Shown here piece by piece: positions 25,596 to 34,014 of a stretch of DNA of 64,000 bases (position 1 is the first letter of the stretch; each line of letters begins with the position of its first letter). Location of the stretch: positions 1 to 64,000 of the forward strand of contig NZ_BSKJ01000010.1 of the NCBI RefSeq assembly GCF_030159595.1, given 5' to 3'. Both the position numbers and the translations under genes were made by a program. The stretch is from Pseudomonas putida (lineage in GTDB: Bacteria; Pseudomonadota; Gammaproteobacteria; Pseudomonadales; Pseudomonadaceae). The notes under the pieces are model-generated. The model saw only the letters and a program-made list of their open reading frames with translations, was not told the DNA's origin and did not search any database.

Positions 25596-26915
25596 ATGAA
25601 TGCAGTGATCGCCGCAGTCGGCATCATGCTGATACTCAGCCTGTCCCGCGTGCATGTGGTCATCGCCCTGATCATTGGCGCCCTGGTCGGTGGGCTGGTC
25701 GGAGGTCTGGGGATCGAAGGTACGCTCAAGGCCTTCAACGGCGGGCTGGGCGGTGGTGCTACGGTGGCCTTGTCCTATGCGCTGCTGGGTGCTTTTGCCG
25801 TGGCCATCGCCAAGTCCGGGCTGGCGCATGCGCTGGCTGACCGCGCCCTGGCCATGATCGATCGCCAGGGCCACACCAATGGCGGCAAAGTGAAATGGTT
25901 GATGATCGGCCTGATGCTGGTGGTGGCGGTGTCGTCGCAGAATATCCTGCCCATCCATATCGCCTTCATTCCGCTGCTGGTGCCGCCGCTGCTGTATGTG
26001 CTGACCCGGCTGCGCATCGACCGCCGGCTGATCGCCTGCGTGATCACGTTCGGCCTGATTACCCCATACATGTTCCTGCCGGTGGGCTTTGGCAACATCT
26101 TCCTCAACGAAATCCTGCTGGCCAACGTCGCCCGTGCCGGGGTCGATGTGAGTGGCGTCAATGTCACCCACGCCATGGCTATCCCGGCTGCGGGCATGCT
26201 CGCCGGCCTGCTGATGGCGGTGTTCATCAGCTACCGCAAGAAGCGTGACTACGACCTGGCGCGCATCGAGCAGGTGGAGCAGGTGAGCGTGCAGTACAAC
26301 CCACTGACACTGCTGGTGGCGGGGCTGGCCATTGCCGCAGCGTTTATCGTCCAGCTGTTGCTGGACTCGATGATCATCGGTGCCATGGTCGGCTTCCTGA
26401 TCTTCTCGCTGTCGGGCATCGTCAAGTGGAAGGACACCGACGACCTGTTCACCGAAGGCATGAAGATGATGGCCATGATCGGCTTCATCATGATTGCCGC
26501 CTCGGGCTTTGCCGATGTGATGAAGGCCACGGGTGAAGTGAAAAGCCTGGTGGAAACCTCGGCGCAGTGGATCGACCATAGCAAGGGCATCGGTGCCTTG
26601 CTGATGCTGCTGGTGGGCCTGCTGGTGACCATGGGTATCGGTTCGTCGTTCTCTACTGTGCCGATCCTGGCCGCGATCTTCGTGCCGCTGTGCGTGCAAC
26701 TGGGTTTCGACCCAGTGGCCACCGTGTGCATCGTCGGTACTGCGGGTGCCTTGGGCGATGCCGGTTCGCCGGCTTCGGACTCGACCCTGGGCCCAACCTC
26801 GGGCCTGAACGTGGATGGCCAGCACCACCATATCTGGGACACCGTGGTACCGACCTTCATCCACTACAACCTGCCGCTGCTGGCGTTCGGCTGGTTGGCA
26901 GCAATGACCTTGTAA
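25596..26915 (+). CDS. Na+/H+ antiporter family (YuiF/NhaC-like) permease
   Basis: 439 residues with about 11-12 helices. It belongs to the Na+/H+ antiporter family near the amino-acid/H+ symporter YuiF and the ArsB/NhaC superfamily. Motifs include [43 protein letters not shown] and [29 protein letters not shown]; the last region, with several Asp/Ser/His residues, probably forms the ion and substrate site. ATG 25596 has GAGG upstream. The known Bacillus relative imports histidine, so an amino-acid carrier is possible. It ends 14 bp from the convergent FecR gene. Substrate uncertain. Confidence 0.82.
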   Translation: MNAVIAAVGIMLILSLSRVHVVIALIIGALVGGLVGGLGIEGTLKAFNGGLGGGATVALSYALLGAFAVAIAKSGLAHALADRALAMIDRQGHTNGGKVKWLMIGLMLVVAVSSQNILPIHIAFIPLLVPPLLYVLTRLRIDRRLIACVITFGLITPYMFLPVGFGNIFLNEILLANVARAGVDVSGVNVTHAMAIPAAGMLAGLLMAVFISYRKKRDYDLARIEQVEQVSVQYNPLTLLVAGLAIAAAFIVQLLLDSMIIGAMVGFLIFSLSGIVKWKDTDDLFTEGMKMMAMIGFIMIAASGFADVMKATGEVKSLVETSAQWIDHSKGIGALLMLLVGLLVTMGIGSSFSTVPILAAIFVPLCVQLGFDPVATVCIVGTAGALGDAGSPASDSTLGPTSGLNVDGQHHHIWDTVVPTFIHYNLPLLAFGWLAAMTL

Positions 26916-26928
26916 AGCGGGGAGGGTG

Positions 26929-27936
26929 TCAGCCCTTGTCGGGCGGCGGCGAGATGCGGTTGAGCACGGTGCTGCCGTCCTTGCTGCGGGTCAGGTAGAC
27001 CGGCAGCACCTTGGGCAAGTTGTTGACCAGGCGCCCCACCTCGCGGGTGTTGTAGATGCCGCTGATACGGATGCGGCCAGTGCTGGCATCGGCCAGTAGC
27101 AGCGGCGCGTCGAGGTAGCGGTTGATCACTGGCAGCGCCTGTTCCAGGCTCAGGTTGTCGAGCACCAGCTTGCCGCTGCGCCAGGCCAGGCTGTTGCCGA
27201 AGTCATCGCTCTGTTCCAGCTGTGGCTCGAAGTCGCCTTTGTGGTAGCTGGCCTGCATGCCTGGGCCGAGGCGGTAGCCGCCGGCACTGCCGTCACTGGT
27301 CACCAGCACCGAACCCTCCACCAGGGTGACCTTGACCTGGTCCTGGTACTTCCACACGTTGAACTGGGTGCCGGTGACGCGGGTCTGGCCACGGCCGGCA
27401 TGCACGATGAACGGGTGGCTGCTGTCGTGCTGCACCTTGAAGAACGCCTCGCCACGCTTGAGCGTGACCTGGCGCTGGTCCTTGTAGTTGAGGTAGGTCA
27501 GCTCGGTATTGAGGTTGAGCTGCACCGTGCTGCCGTCGCTCAACTCCACGGTCTGCATGCGGTCACCCGCTTCGAAGTGCTGGTAGTGGTTGGGCAGCCA
27601 GCCTTGTTCCCAGCCCACCCAGCCGGCCAGCGGCAGCACGGCCAGGGCGATAGCGGCGGCAGATGCCAGCGGACGCCAGCTGCGCGGGCGCGCCGGTTGG
27701 CGGGCGGGCGGGTTGAACTCGACGACGGTGGCGTTGCGGGGCAACAGGTCGGCGGTCTGCCAGATTTCCAGCATCGCCTCGTATTCCTCGGCATGCCGAG
27801 GATCCGCCGCCAGCCAGCGGGCGAATGCCTCGCGCTCGCCAGCCGTGCAATCTTCGGCGTGCAGGCGCATACACCAATGCGCGGCGGCGTCAGTGATGGC
27901 ATCGTCTGGGCTGGGGTTGAGGCGGTCGTGGTTCAT
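26929..27936 (-). CDS. FecR-family anti-sigma/sigma-regulator, orphan
   Basis: 335 residues. An N-terminal cytoplasmic DUF4880-type anti-sigma domain (DAAAHWCMRLHAEDCTAGEREAFARWLAADPRHAEEYE) precedes one membrane helix (about 86-106, ALAVLPLAGWVGW). A periplasmic FecR domain (GDRMQTVELSDGSTVQLNLNTE, TPVRVTGTQFNVW-like VTGTQFNVW) and a C-terminal STN-like region (IRISGIYNTREV) follow. FecR proteins relay a signal from a TonB-dependent receptor to an ECF sigma factor (FecI). Normally fecI is just upstream and the receptor downstream, but neither is near; the neighbours are a convergent antiporter and an acyl-CoA dehydrogenase. Confidence 0.88.
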   Translation of the reverse strand: MNHDRLNPSPDDAITDAAAHWCMRLHAEDCTAGEREAFARWLAADPRHAEEYEAMLEIWQTADLLPRNATVVEFNPPARQPARPRSWRPLASAAAIALAVLPLAGWVGWEQGWLPNHYQHFEAGDRMQTVELSDGSTVQLNLNTELTYLNYKDQRQVTLKRGEAFFKVQHDSSHPFIVHAGRGQTRVTGTQFNVWKYQDQVKVTLVEGSVLVTSDGSAGGYRLGPGMQASYHKGDFEPQLEQSDDFGNSLAWRSGKLVLDNLSLEQALPVINRYLDAPLLLADASTGRIRISGIYNTREVGRLVNNLPKVLPVYLTRSKDGSTVLNRISPPPDKG

Positions 27937-28091
27937 TGCGGCTCCGGGTTTTGCGCATTCTACCCTCGCTAGAGGGCTCCCGAGAACCGGCGTAATGGCG
28001 AATGACTATCAGTTGTGACGGTTTTTCGTCGGATTTGCAATGGTTTTTCTACGTTTGAGAACCCTTCGCGCACAAAAAGCGGGCTGAAACC

Positions 28092-28114
28092 CTGGGGGCG
28101 TGAAGCGCCCCCAG
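28092..28114 (-). terminator. Terminator of the acyl-CoA ligase/dehydrogenase unit
   Basis: CTGGGGGCG-TGAAG-CGCCCCCAG, a perfect 9-bp stem 4 bp beyond the dehydrogenase stop. On the minus strand it is followed by GGTTTCAGCCC, so the U tract is weak. Confidence 0.7.
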
Positions 28115-28117
28115 TGC

Positions 28118-29887
28118 TTAGAACTGCTCGGCTGTTATTGCATAAAGACTGGTACTGCCTGCCCGAATGCTCGCTTCAAGCCCAAGTCCGCGTGGCAAGA
28201 CACGCTGGAAGAAGAACGCCGCACACGCCAACTTGGCCCCATGGAAGTCAGCATCCTCGTCATGCCTGGCCAACGCCGCCGCCGCCATCCGCGCCCACAT
28301 GTAGGCATACGCCGTCAGCCCGAACAGTTGCAGGTACTCCACTGCCACCGCACTGACCAGGTTGGCATCCTCAGCGGCACGCGCCCGCAACCACGCACTG
28401 GTCGCCTCCAACCGCGCCAGGCTTGCCTGCAGGGCTTCGCGGTACAACGGCGCATCCACGCTGAAGGCCCGCACTTCGGCGGCAAAACTGGCCAGTGCCT
28501 GCCCGCCATCGGCCAGTACTTTGCGCCCGAGCAAGTCGAGGGCCTGGATGCCATTGGTGCCTTCATAGATCTGCGCGATGCGCACATCGCGTACCCGCTG
28601 CTCCTGCCCCCATTCACGGATGTAGCCATGACCGCCATACACCTGCTGGCCGAGCACGCAGCTTTCCAAGCCATTGTCGGTGAAGAAGGCCTTGGCCACC
28701 GGCGTCAACAGCGCCACCAGGCACTGGGCATGCTCACGCTCGCCGGCGTCTTCGGCATATCGCGCCAGGTCCAGTTGCTGACCAACATAGGCGGCAAACG
28801 CCCGGCCACCTTCGGTGAGGGTGCGCATGGTCAGCAACATGCGCCTTACATCGCCATGGTGGATGATGGGGTCGGCAGCCTTTTCCTGTGCCTGCGGGCC
28901 ACTGGCGGCGCGGCTTTGCAGGCGCTCGTTGGCGTAACGGGCGGCGCTCTGGTACGAGGCTTCGGCGCAGCCGATGCCCTGGATGCCGATGGACAGGCGC
29001 TCGTAGTTCATCATGGTGAACATCGCCGCCAGCCCCTTGTTCGGCTCGCCCACCAGATAGCCCTCGGCACCGTCGAAGTTCATCACGCAGGTGGCAGAGG
29101 CCTTGATGCCCATCTTGTGCTCGATCGAGCCGCAACAGGCCGCGTTGCGCGCGCCCAGGCGGCCATCGGCGTCTACCAGGTACTTGGGCACCAGGAACAG
29201 CGAAATACCCTTGGCTCCGGTCGGCGCGTCCGGCAGCTTGGCAAGCACCAGGTGGACGATGTTCTCGGTCAGGTCTTGCTCACCGCCGGTAATGAAAATC
29301 TTGCTGCCGCTGATGTGATAGCTGCCATCGGCCTGGGGTTCGGCACGCGTGCGGATCAACCCCAGGTCGGTGCCGGCATGGGGCTCGGTCAGGCACATGG
29401 TGCCCGCCCAGCGGCCTTCGTACAGGGGCGGCAGGTAAGTGGCCTTGAGCGACTTGCTGGCGTGGGCATCGATGGCCAGGCAGCTGCCAGCGCTCAAGGC
29501 CGAGTACAGGCTGAAACTGCAATCGGCGGCGTAGAGCATTTCTTCAAACAGCACGCCAAGCATTTTCGGCATGCCCATGCCGCCATATTCAGGGTTGCCA
29601 CCCAGGCCAACCCAGCCGCCTTCGCGGTAGGTGTGCCAGGCATCGCGGAAACCGTCTGGCGTGGTGACCTGGCCTGCTTCGAAGTGCACGCCTTGCTCGT
29701 CGCCGTTGCGGCTGAGCGGGGCAATCAGCTGGCCGGTGACTTTGGCTGCTTCTTCGAGGATGGCGTCGGCGGTGTCGGCGTCGATACGCTCGGCCAGTGC
29801 GGGCAGGCGGGCCCAGATGGTCGGGGCGTTGAACACGTCATGCAGGATAAAGCGCATGTCGCGCAGGGGGGCGGAGTAGGTGGTCAT
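28118..29887 (-). CDS. Acyl-CoA dehydrogenase (large, ~590-residue type)
   Basis: 589 residues, longer than the ~380 of classical ACADs because of a C-terminal extension (from about 460), as in DmdC-like and FadE-like enzymes. Motifs: GFRDAWHTYREGGWVGLGGNPEYGG, the FAD-loop MCLTEPHAGTDLG, SGSKIFITGGEQDL and the catalytic-base region QIYEGTNGIQALDLLGRK. It oxidises acyl-CoA to enoyl-CoA, passing electrons to ETF. It lies downstream of an acyl-CoA ligase on the same strand (135 bp gap filled by a REP pair). From memory, the KT2440 orthologue pair is linked to short/medium-chain fatty acids; an aromatic or branched acyl substrate is not excluded. Confidence 0.87.
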   Translation of the reverse strand: MTTYSAPLRDMRFILHDVFNAPTIWARLPALAERIDADTADAILEEAAKVTGQLIAPLSRNGDEQGVHFEAGQVTTPDGFRDAWHTYREGGWVGLGGNPEYGGMGMPKMLGVLFEEMLYAADCSFSLYSALSAGSCLAIDAHASKSLKATYLPPLYEGRWAGTMCLTEPHAGTDLGLIRTRAEPQADGSYHISGSKIFITGGEQDLTENIVHLVLAKLPDAPTGAKGISLFLVPKYLVDADGRLGARNAACCGSIEHKMGIKASATCVMNFDGAEGYLVGEPNKGLAAMFTMMNYERLSIGIQGIGCAEASYQSAARYANERLQSRAASGPQAQEKAADPIIHHGDVRRMLLTMRTLTEGGRAFAAYVGQQLDLARYAEDAGEREHAQCLVALLTPVAKAFFTDNGLESCVLGQQVYGGHGYIREWGQEQRVRDVRIAQIYEGTNGIQALDLLGRKVLADGGQALASFAAEVRAFSVDAPLYREALQASLARLEATSAWLRARAAEDANLVSAVAVEYLQLFGLTAYAYMWARMAAAALARHDEDADFHGAKLACAAFFFQRVLPRGLGLEASIRAGSTSLYAITAEQF

Positions 29888-29919
29888 CGTGTGCTCATGG
29901 AAGAATGAAAGTCTGGGCG

Positions 29920-30013
29920 GGCCTCTTCGCGGGCAAGCCCGCTCCCACAGAGATCGCGCCAGCTTCGAGCCTTGCGCAGTGCCTGTGGGAGTGGACTTGC
30001 CCGCGAAGAGGCC
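29920..30013. repeat. REP pair (BIME) between ligase and dehydrogenase
   Basis: CTCTTCGCGGGCAAGCCCGC from about 29922 and CTGTGGGAGTGGACTTGCCC before CGCGAAGAGGCC at 30013, an inverted pair. The second unit has a GTGGAC substitution that weakens its stem. It lies inside the ligase-dehydrogenase intercistronic gap. Confidence 0.86.
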
Positions 30014-30022
30014 GCTACGCGT

Positions 30023-31645
30023 TCAGAGGGCTTTGGCCCGGTCGCGCAGCACGTACTTCTGGATCTTGCCGGTGGAGGTTTTGGGCAATTCGCCAAACAC
30101 CACGGTTTTGGGCACCTTGAACCCGGCCAGGTGCTCGCGGCACCAGCCGGTGATGTCGGCTTCACGGGTGTCTTCCCGGCCTGGTTTCAGGGCAACGAAC
30201 GCGCACGGCGTCTCTCCCCACTTTTCATCCGGGCGCGCCACCACGGCGGCCTCAAGCACTGCCGGGTGCTTGTACAGGGCGTCCTCGACCTCGATGGTGG
30301 AGATGTTCTCGCCACCCGAAATGATGATGTCCTTGAGCCGGTCCTTGATCTCCACATAACCGTCGGCATGCCACACCGCCAGGTCGCCTGTGTGGAACCA
30401 ACCGCCCCGGAAGGCCTCGGCGGTGGCTTCGGGGTTTTTCAGGTAGCCCTTCATCACCGTGTTGCCGCGCATGAAGATCTCGCCCAGCGTGTTGCCATCG
30501 CGCGGCACCGGCTCAAGGGTTTGCGGGTCGGCGACCATCAGGCCGTCGAGGGTCGGATAACGCACACCTTGGCGAGACTTGATGCGCGCGCGTTCTTCCA
30601 GTGTCAGTTCGTCCCACTCGTCATGCCAGGCGCACACGGTGACCGGACCGTAGACTTCGGTCAGGCCGTAGGTATGAGTCACCTGGATGCCCATCTCCTC
30701 CACGGCGCCGATCACCTTGGCCGGTGGTGCAGCACCGGCGACCATGGCCTGTACCGGGTGCTCTATTGCGGCCTTGGCGGCCTCGGGCATGTTGACCAGG
30801 GCGTTGAGCACGATGGGTGCGCCGCACAGGTGGCTGACCTGGTGTTCGCGGATCAGGGTCAGGATCTTCTGCGGGTCGACCCGGCGCAAGAACACATGGG
30901 TGCCCGCCAGGGCGGTGATGGTCCAGGGGTAGCACCAGCCGTTGCAGTGGAACATCGGCAGGGTCCACAGGTACACCGGGCGGTGGCCCATGGCCCAGGT
31001 CATCTGGTTGCCCAAGGCGTTGAGGTAGGCGCCGCGGTGGTGGTAGACCACGCCCTTGGGGTTGCCGGTGGTGCCGGAGGTGTAGTTGAGCGAAATGGCC
31101 TGCCACTCGTCATCCGGCCATTCCCAGGCAAATTCCGGGTCGCCTTCGGCGAGCAGGGCCTCGTAGTCCAGCTCGCTGACCGCACGGCCTTCGCCGTACT
31201 CGGGGTCATCCACATCCACTACCAAAGGCGGGTGTTCGAGCAGCGCCAGGGCGGCTTCAATGACCGCATGGAACTCGCGGTCGGTAATCAGCACCTTGGC
31301 CTCGCCGTGCTGCAGCATGAAGGCAATGGCCTCGGCGTCCAGGCGTACGTTCAAGGTATTGAGCACGGCACCGGTCATGGGCACGCCAAAGTGGGCTTCG
31401 AGCATGGCCGGGGTGTTGGGCAGCATCACCGCCACGGTGTCGCCACGGCCTATGCCACGGCCCACCAGCGCGCTGGCCAGGCGCCGGCAGCGTTGGTAGG
31501 TTTCTTGCCAGTTGCGGCGGATGGCACCGTGGATCACGGCTGGATATTGGCCGTACACGGCAGCGGTGCGTTCGATGAAGCTCAGCGGGGTGAGGGCGAC
31601 ATGGTTGACGGCAGCGGGCATCAGGCCCTGGGCATAGATCGACAT
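30023..31645 (-). CDS. Acyl-CoA synthetase (AMP-forming ligase)
   Basis: 540 residues of the ANL superfamily, near DmdB and medium-chain fatty acyl-CoA synthetases. ATP-binding loop YTSGTTGNPKGVVYHHRG (about residue 190), THTYGLTEVYGP, HTGDLAVWHADGYVEIKDRLKD and SGGENISTIEVE are all present, and the C-terminal catalytic Lys in TSTGKIQKYVLR. It activates a carboxylic acid to its CoA ester. Divergent, across 195 bp, from a FixL/FixJ-like two-component pair whose promoter region contains nested palindromes. The acid is probably short- or medium-chain (inference). Confidence 0.88.
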   Translation of the reverse strand: MSIYAQGLMPAAVNHVALTPLSFIERTAAVYGQYPAVIHGAIRRNWQETYQRCRRLASALVGRGIGRGDTVAVMLPNTPAMLEAHFGVPMTGAVLNTLNVRLDAEAIAFMLQHGEAKVLITDREFHAVIEAALALLEHPPLVVDVDDPEYGEGRAVSELDYEALLAEGDPEFAWEWPDDEWQAISLNYTSGTTGNPKGVVYHHRGAYLNALGNQMTWAMGHRPVYLWTLPMFHCNGWCYPWTITALAGTHVFLRRVDPQKILTLIREHQVSHLCGAPIVLNALVNMPEAAKAAIEHPVQAMVAGAAPPAKVIGAVEEMGIQVTHTYGLTEVYGPVTVCAWHDEWDELTLEERARIKSRQGVRYPTLDGLMVADPQTLEPVPRDGNTLGEIFMRGNTVMKGYLKNPEATAEAFRGGWFHTGDLAVWHADGYVEIKDRLKDIIISGGENISTIEVEDALYKHPAVLEAAVVARPDEKWGETPCAFVALKPGREDTREADITGWCREHLAGFKVPKTVVFGELPKTSTGKIQKYVLRDRAKAL

Positions 31646-31781
31646 GCGGTAATCCTGTAAGGGAGGCAGACGCAGCCTGTGCGCTTGGCCCCCGGTGGCT
31701 GATTGTTAGCTCTGTTCAGGGTGCGGAAAGGCGTACGGTAGGCCGCCTTCCTCTGTCGCAGTTTTACGCGAGTCGCTATGG

Positions 31782-31821
31782 TAGTAGGAATATCGACTAT
31801 AGCAATATAGTAAAACTACTA
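31782..31821. promoter_or_regulatory. Nested palindromic operator candidate
   Basis: Between the divergent ligase (starts 31645) and sensor kinase (starts 31841). An outer pair TAGTAG (31782-31787) / CTACTA (31816-31821) encloses a perfect inner pair ACTATA (31796-31801) / TATAGT (31806-31811) with a 4-nt loop GCAA. The AT-rich, symmetrical layout in GC-rich DNA suggests regulator binding. Confidence 0.5.
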
Positions 31822-31840
31822 TAACAACGAGCCGCTTACC

Positions 31841-33247
31841 GTGGACAAGACTGCTTATCCGTTGCTTGCCAAAGACCCTCAACCCAGCGTGTTGCTGGCG
31901 GGCGATGCCACGCCGCTGGCGCTCAACCCCGCGCTGCAGGCCTGGGTCGATGAAGGCCCAGCGCTGGCCAGTTGGTTGCCGGCCAACTGCGCGGCCCTGG
32001 TGCGTGCCTGCCTGCGCCAGCATCGGGCGATCGCCGATGTCGAGGTGCAGGTGGGTGAGCGCACTGTGCTGTGGTCTTTCATTCCGGATGACCAGGGCCA
32101 GCAGGTGCTGGGCCGCTGTCGTGAGGCCAGCGAAGAGCGCCAGGGCGCCCGCGAAGCCAGCCGCGCCCGGCGCCTGTATCGGCTGATCATCGAGAACACC
32201 ACCGACCTGATTTCCCGGCACAGCCCCGATGGTCGATTTCTCGATGCCTCACCGGCGGCCTTCCGTCTACTTGGCCTGTGGCCCGAACAACTGCGCGGCA
32301 TGGCCGTGCATACCTTGTTGCACCCGCGCGAGCGCCGCCAGGTGCTGCGTCAGGCCGCCGCAGCCCTGGACCAGGACGGCTACCACACCATGACCTGCCG
32401 GGTACGCCTGGCTGCGGGCGGCTACCGCTGGTTCGAAATCGCCAGCCGGGCCATCCGCGAAACCTACACCGGCACGGTGGTGGAAGTGGTCAGCGTGTCC
32501 CGCGACATCACCTTGCGTATCGAGGCCCAGGAAAGCCTGGCGCACAGCGCCCGGTTGGCCACCTTGGGCGAACTGGCCTCGGGCATTGCCCACGAGATCA
32601 ATCAGCCCTTGGCCGCGGTGGTCAATTACGCCAACGCCAGTTTGCGCTACTTGTCGAGCATTGAACGCGACCCGCAGGCCCGTGAGCGTGTAGGGCAGGG
32701 GCTGCAGCGCATCAGCGAACAGGCCACCCACGCCGCTGAGGTGATCCGCCGCCTGCGCGCCTTCCTGCGCAAGGGGCCACGGCGCCTGCAGGCCCTGGAC
32801 CTGGCCGATGTGGCCGGCGAAGCCATGCGCCTCTGCGCCTGGGAGGCGGCGCGCGACCAGGTGGTGGTCGAACTGCGCATGAGCGTGCAACTGCCCTTGG
32901 TATATGCCGACCGGGTGTTGCTGGAACAGGTGCTGCTCAACCTGTTGCGCAATGCCATCGATGCCAATCGCGAGCAGCATGACGAACGGCCGTCACGTAT
33001 CCTGCTCGGCGCTGTGCGTGATGGCGACGGTGTGCTGGTCGAGGTGGCTGACCAGGGGCCGGGCGTAGCGCCCGAGCGCCTGGATGAAATCTTCACGCCG
33101 TTCGCCACCACCAAGGCCGATGGCCTGGGCTTGGGCTTGAGCATGAGCCGCAGCCTGATCGAAGGCTTTGGCGGCAGCCTGTGGGCGCGGGTGGGTGACA
33201 ACGGCGGTCTGGTATTGTGCTGCCGCCTGGCGGTCAGCAGGGGATAA
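31841..33247 (+). CDS. PAS-domain sensor histidine kinase (FixL-like)
   Basis: 468 residues from GTG 31841. A variable N-terminal region (1-105), then a PAS domain (LIIENTTDLISRHSPDGRFLDASPAAFRLLG to VVSVSRDITLR, about 118-230). Next are HisKA with LGELASGIAHEINQPLAAVVN (His phospho-acceptor, near residue 255) and HATPase_c with LLNLLRNAID, VEVADQGPGV and GLGLGLSMSRSL. No membrane helix is obvious, so it is cytosolic. No heme-ligating His of FixL is identifiable. Nine bp before its response regulator. It probably controls the divergent acyl-CoA ligase operon. Confidence 0.87.
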   Translation: MDKTAYPLLAKDPQPSVLLAGDATPLALNPALQAWVDEGPALASWLPANCAALVRACLRQHRAIADVEVQVGERTVLWSFIPDDQGQQVLGRCREASEERQGAREASRARRLYRLIIENTTDLISRHSPDGRFLDASPAAFRLLGLWPEQLRGMAVHTLLHPRERRQVLRQAAAALDQDGYHTMTCRVRLAAGGYRWFEIASRAIRETYTGTVVEVVSVSRDITLRIEAQESLAHSARLATLGELASGIAHEINQPLAAVVNYANASLRYLSSIERDPQARERVGQGLQRISEQATHAAEVIRRLRAFLRKGPRRLQALDLADVAGEAMRLCAWEAARDQVVVELRMSVQLPLVYADRVLLEQVLLNLLRNAIDANREQHDERPSRILLGAVRDGDGVLVEVADQGPGVAPERLDEIFTPFATTKADGLGLGLSMSRSLIEGFGGSLWARVGDNGGLVLCCRLAVSRG

Positions 33248-33256
33248 GGGGCGTTG

Positions 33257-33889
33257 ATGGTGCAAGCAAAAGTGTATGTGGTCGATGACGACCAAGGGAT
33301 GCGCGACTCTACGATCTGGCTGCTGGAATCGGTAGGTTTGCAGGCGTTGCCGTTTGCCAGTGGGCAGGCATTCCTCGATGCCTGCGTCGACGATGGGCCT
33401 GCCTGCGTGCTGCTGGATGTGCGCATGCCGGGGCTGGGCGGGCTTGCAGTGCAGCAGGCGATGCGCGAGCGCGGCCTGGCGCTGCCGGTGATCTTCGTCA
33501 GCGGCCATGCCGATGTGCCGATCGTGGTGCGCGCGTTCAAGGCTGGCGCCTGCGACTTCATCGAAAAGCCTTACAACGACCAGTTGCTGCTCGACAGTGT
33601 GCAGGCCGCGCTGGAGCATGCCGCGCGGGCGCGGCAGGGCGACCAGGCGCTTGCCCAGGTTCAGGCGCGTATCGACGGCCTGACGCCGCGTGAGCGTGAC
33701 GTGTTCGTGCCGCTGGCCCAGGGGTTGAATAACCGAGAGATTGCCGAGCAGTTGGGCATCAGCGTAAAGACCGTGGACCTGTACCGGGGGCGGGTGATGA
33801 AGCGCTTGCAGGCGGGCAGCTTGGCAGAACTGGTGGGCATGGCGATTGCCTGCGGGGCGGTAGAGGCACTCGGTCTGCGGGCTCCGTAA
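33257..33889 (+). CDS. FixJ/NarL-type response regulator
   Basis: 210 residues from ATG 33257 (MVQAKVYVVDDD); a TTG at 33254 adds one residue. Receiver domain (acidic pocket VVDDDQ, phospho-Asp in LLDVRMPG, Lys in FIEKPYND) and a C-terminal LuxR-type HTH (GLTPRERDVFVPLAQGLNNREIAEQLGISVKTVDLYRGRVMKRL). Receiver-HTH spacing is FixJ-like. Encoded 9 bp after the sensor kinase, so co-translated. Likely target: the ligase-dehydrogenase operon, whose divergent promoter region carries the palindrome noted above. Its own end is 125 bp before the MarR gene. Confidence 0.88.
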   Translation: MVQAKVYVVDDDQGMRDSTIWLLESVGLQALPFASGQAFLDACVDDGPACVLLDVRMPGLGGLAVQQAMRERGLALPVIFVSGHADVPIVVRAFKAGACDFIEKPYNDQLLLDSVQAALEHAARARQGDQALAQVQARIDGLTPRERDVFVPLAQGLNNREIAEQLGISVKTVDLYRGRVMKRLQAGSLAELVGMAIACGAVEALGLRAP

Positions 33890-33958
33890 TAACAGCGCCC
33901 ACAGGGATCGCCCTGAAGGCCAGATCATGAAATTTTACATAGCTACCTAATCAAAGCT

Positions 33959-33986
33959 TTGACATTCACTGCCTAGGCAGTAATAT
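33959..33986 (+). promoter_or_regulatory. Promoter with embedded 14-bp palindrome, marR-emrAB
   Basis: TTGACA (33959-33964) and TAATAT (33981-33986) are 16 bp apart. Nearly all of the spacer is the perfect palindrome ACTGCCTAGGCAGT (33968-33981). Binding of the MarR-family protein there would block RNA polymerase, the usual autorepression layout. Confidence 0.7.
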
Positions 33987-34014
33987 TTTCACACAATTAA
34001 CCGAGCAGTCGCCG

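Noticed and set aside
25338-26864. A 508-residue minus-strand frame over the antiporter gene
   Set aside because: Composition of His, Gln and Arg typical of a shadow frame; the plus-strand membrane protein is real.
28100-31660. Long plus-strand frames across the acyl-CoA dehydrogenase and ligase
   Set aside because: Same GC shadow effect; the minus-strand enzymes are complete and motif-rich.
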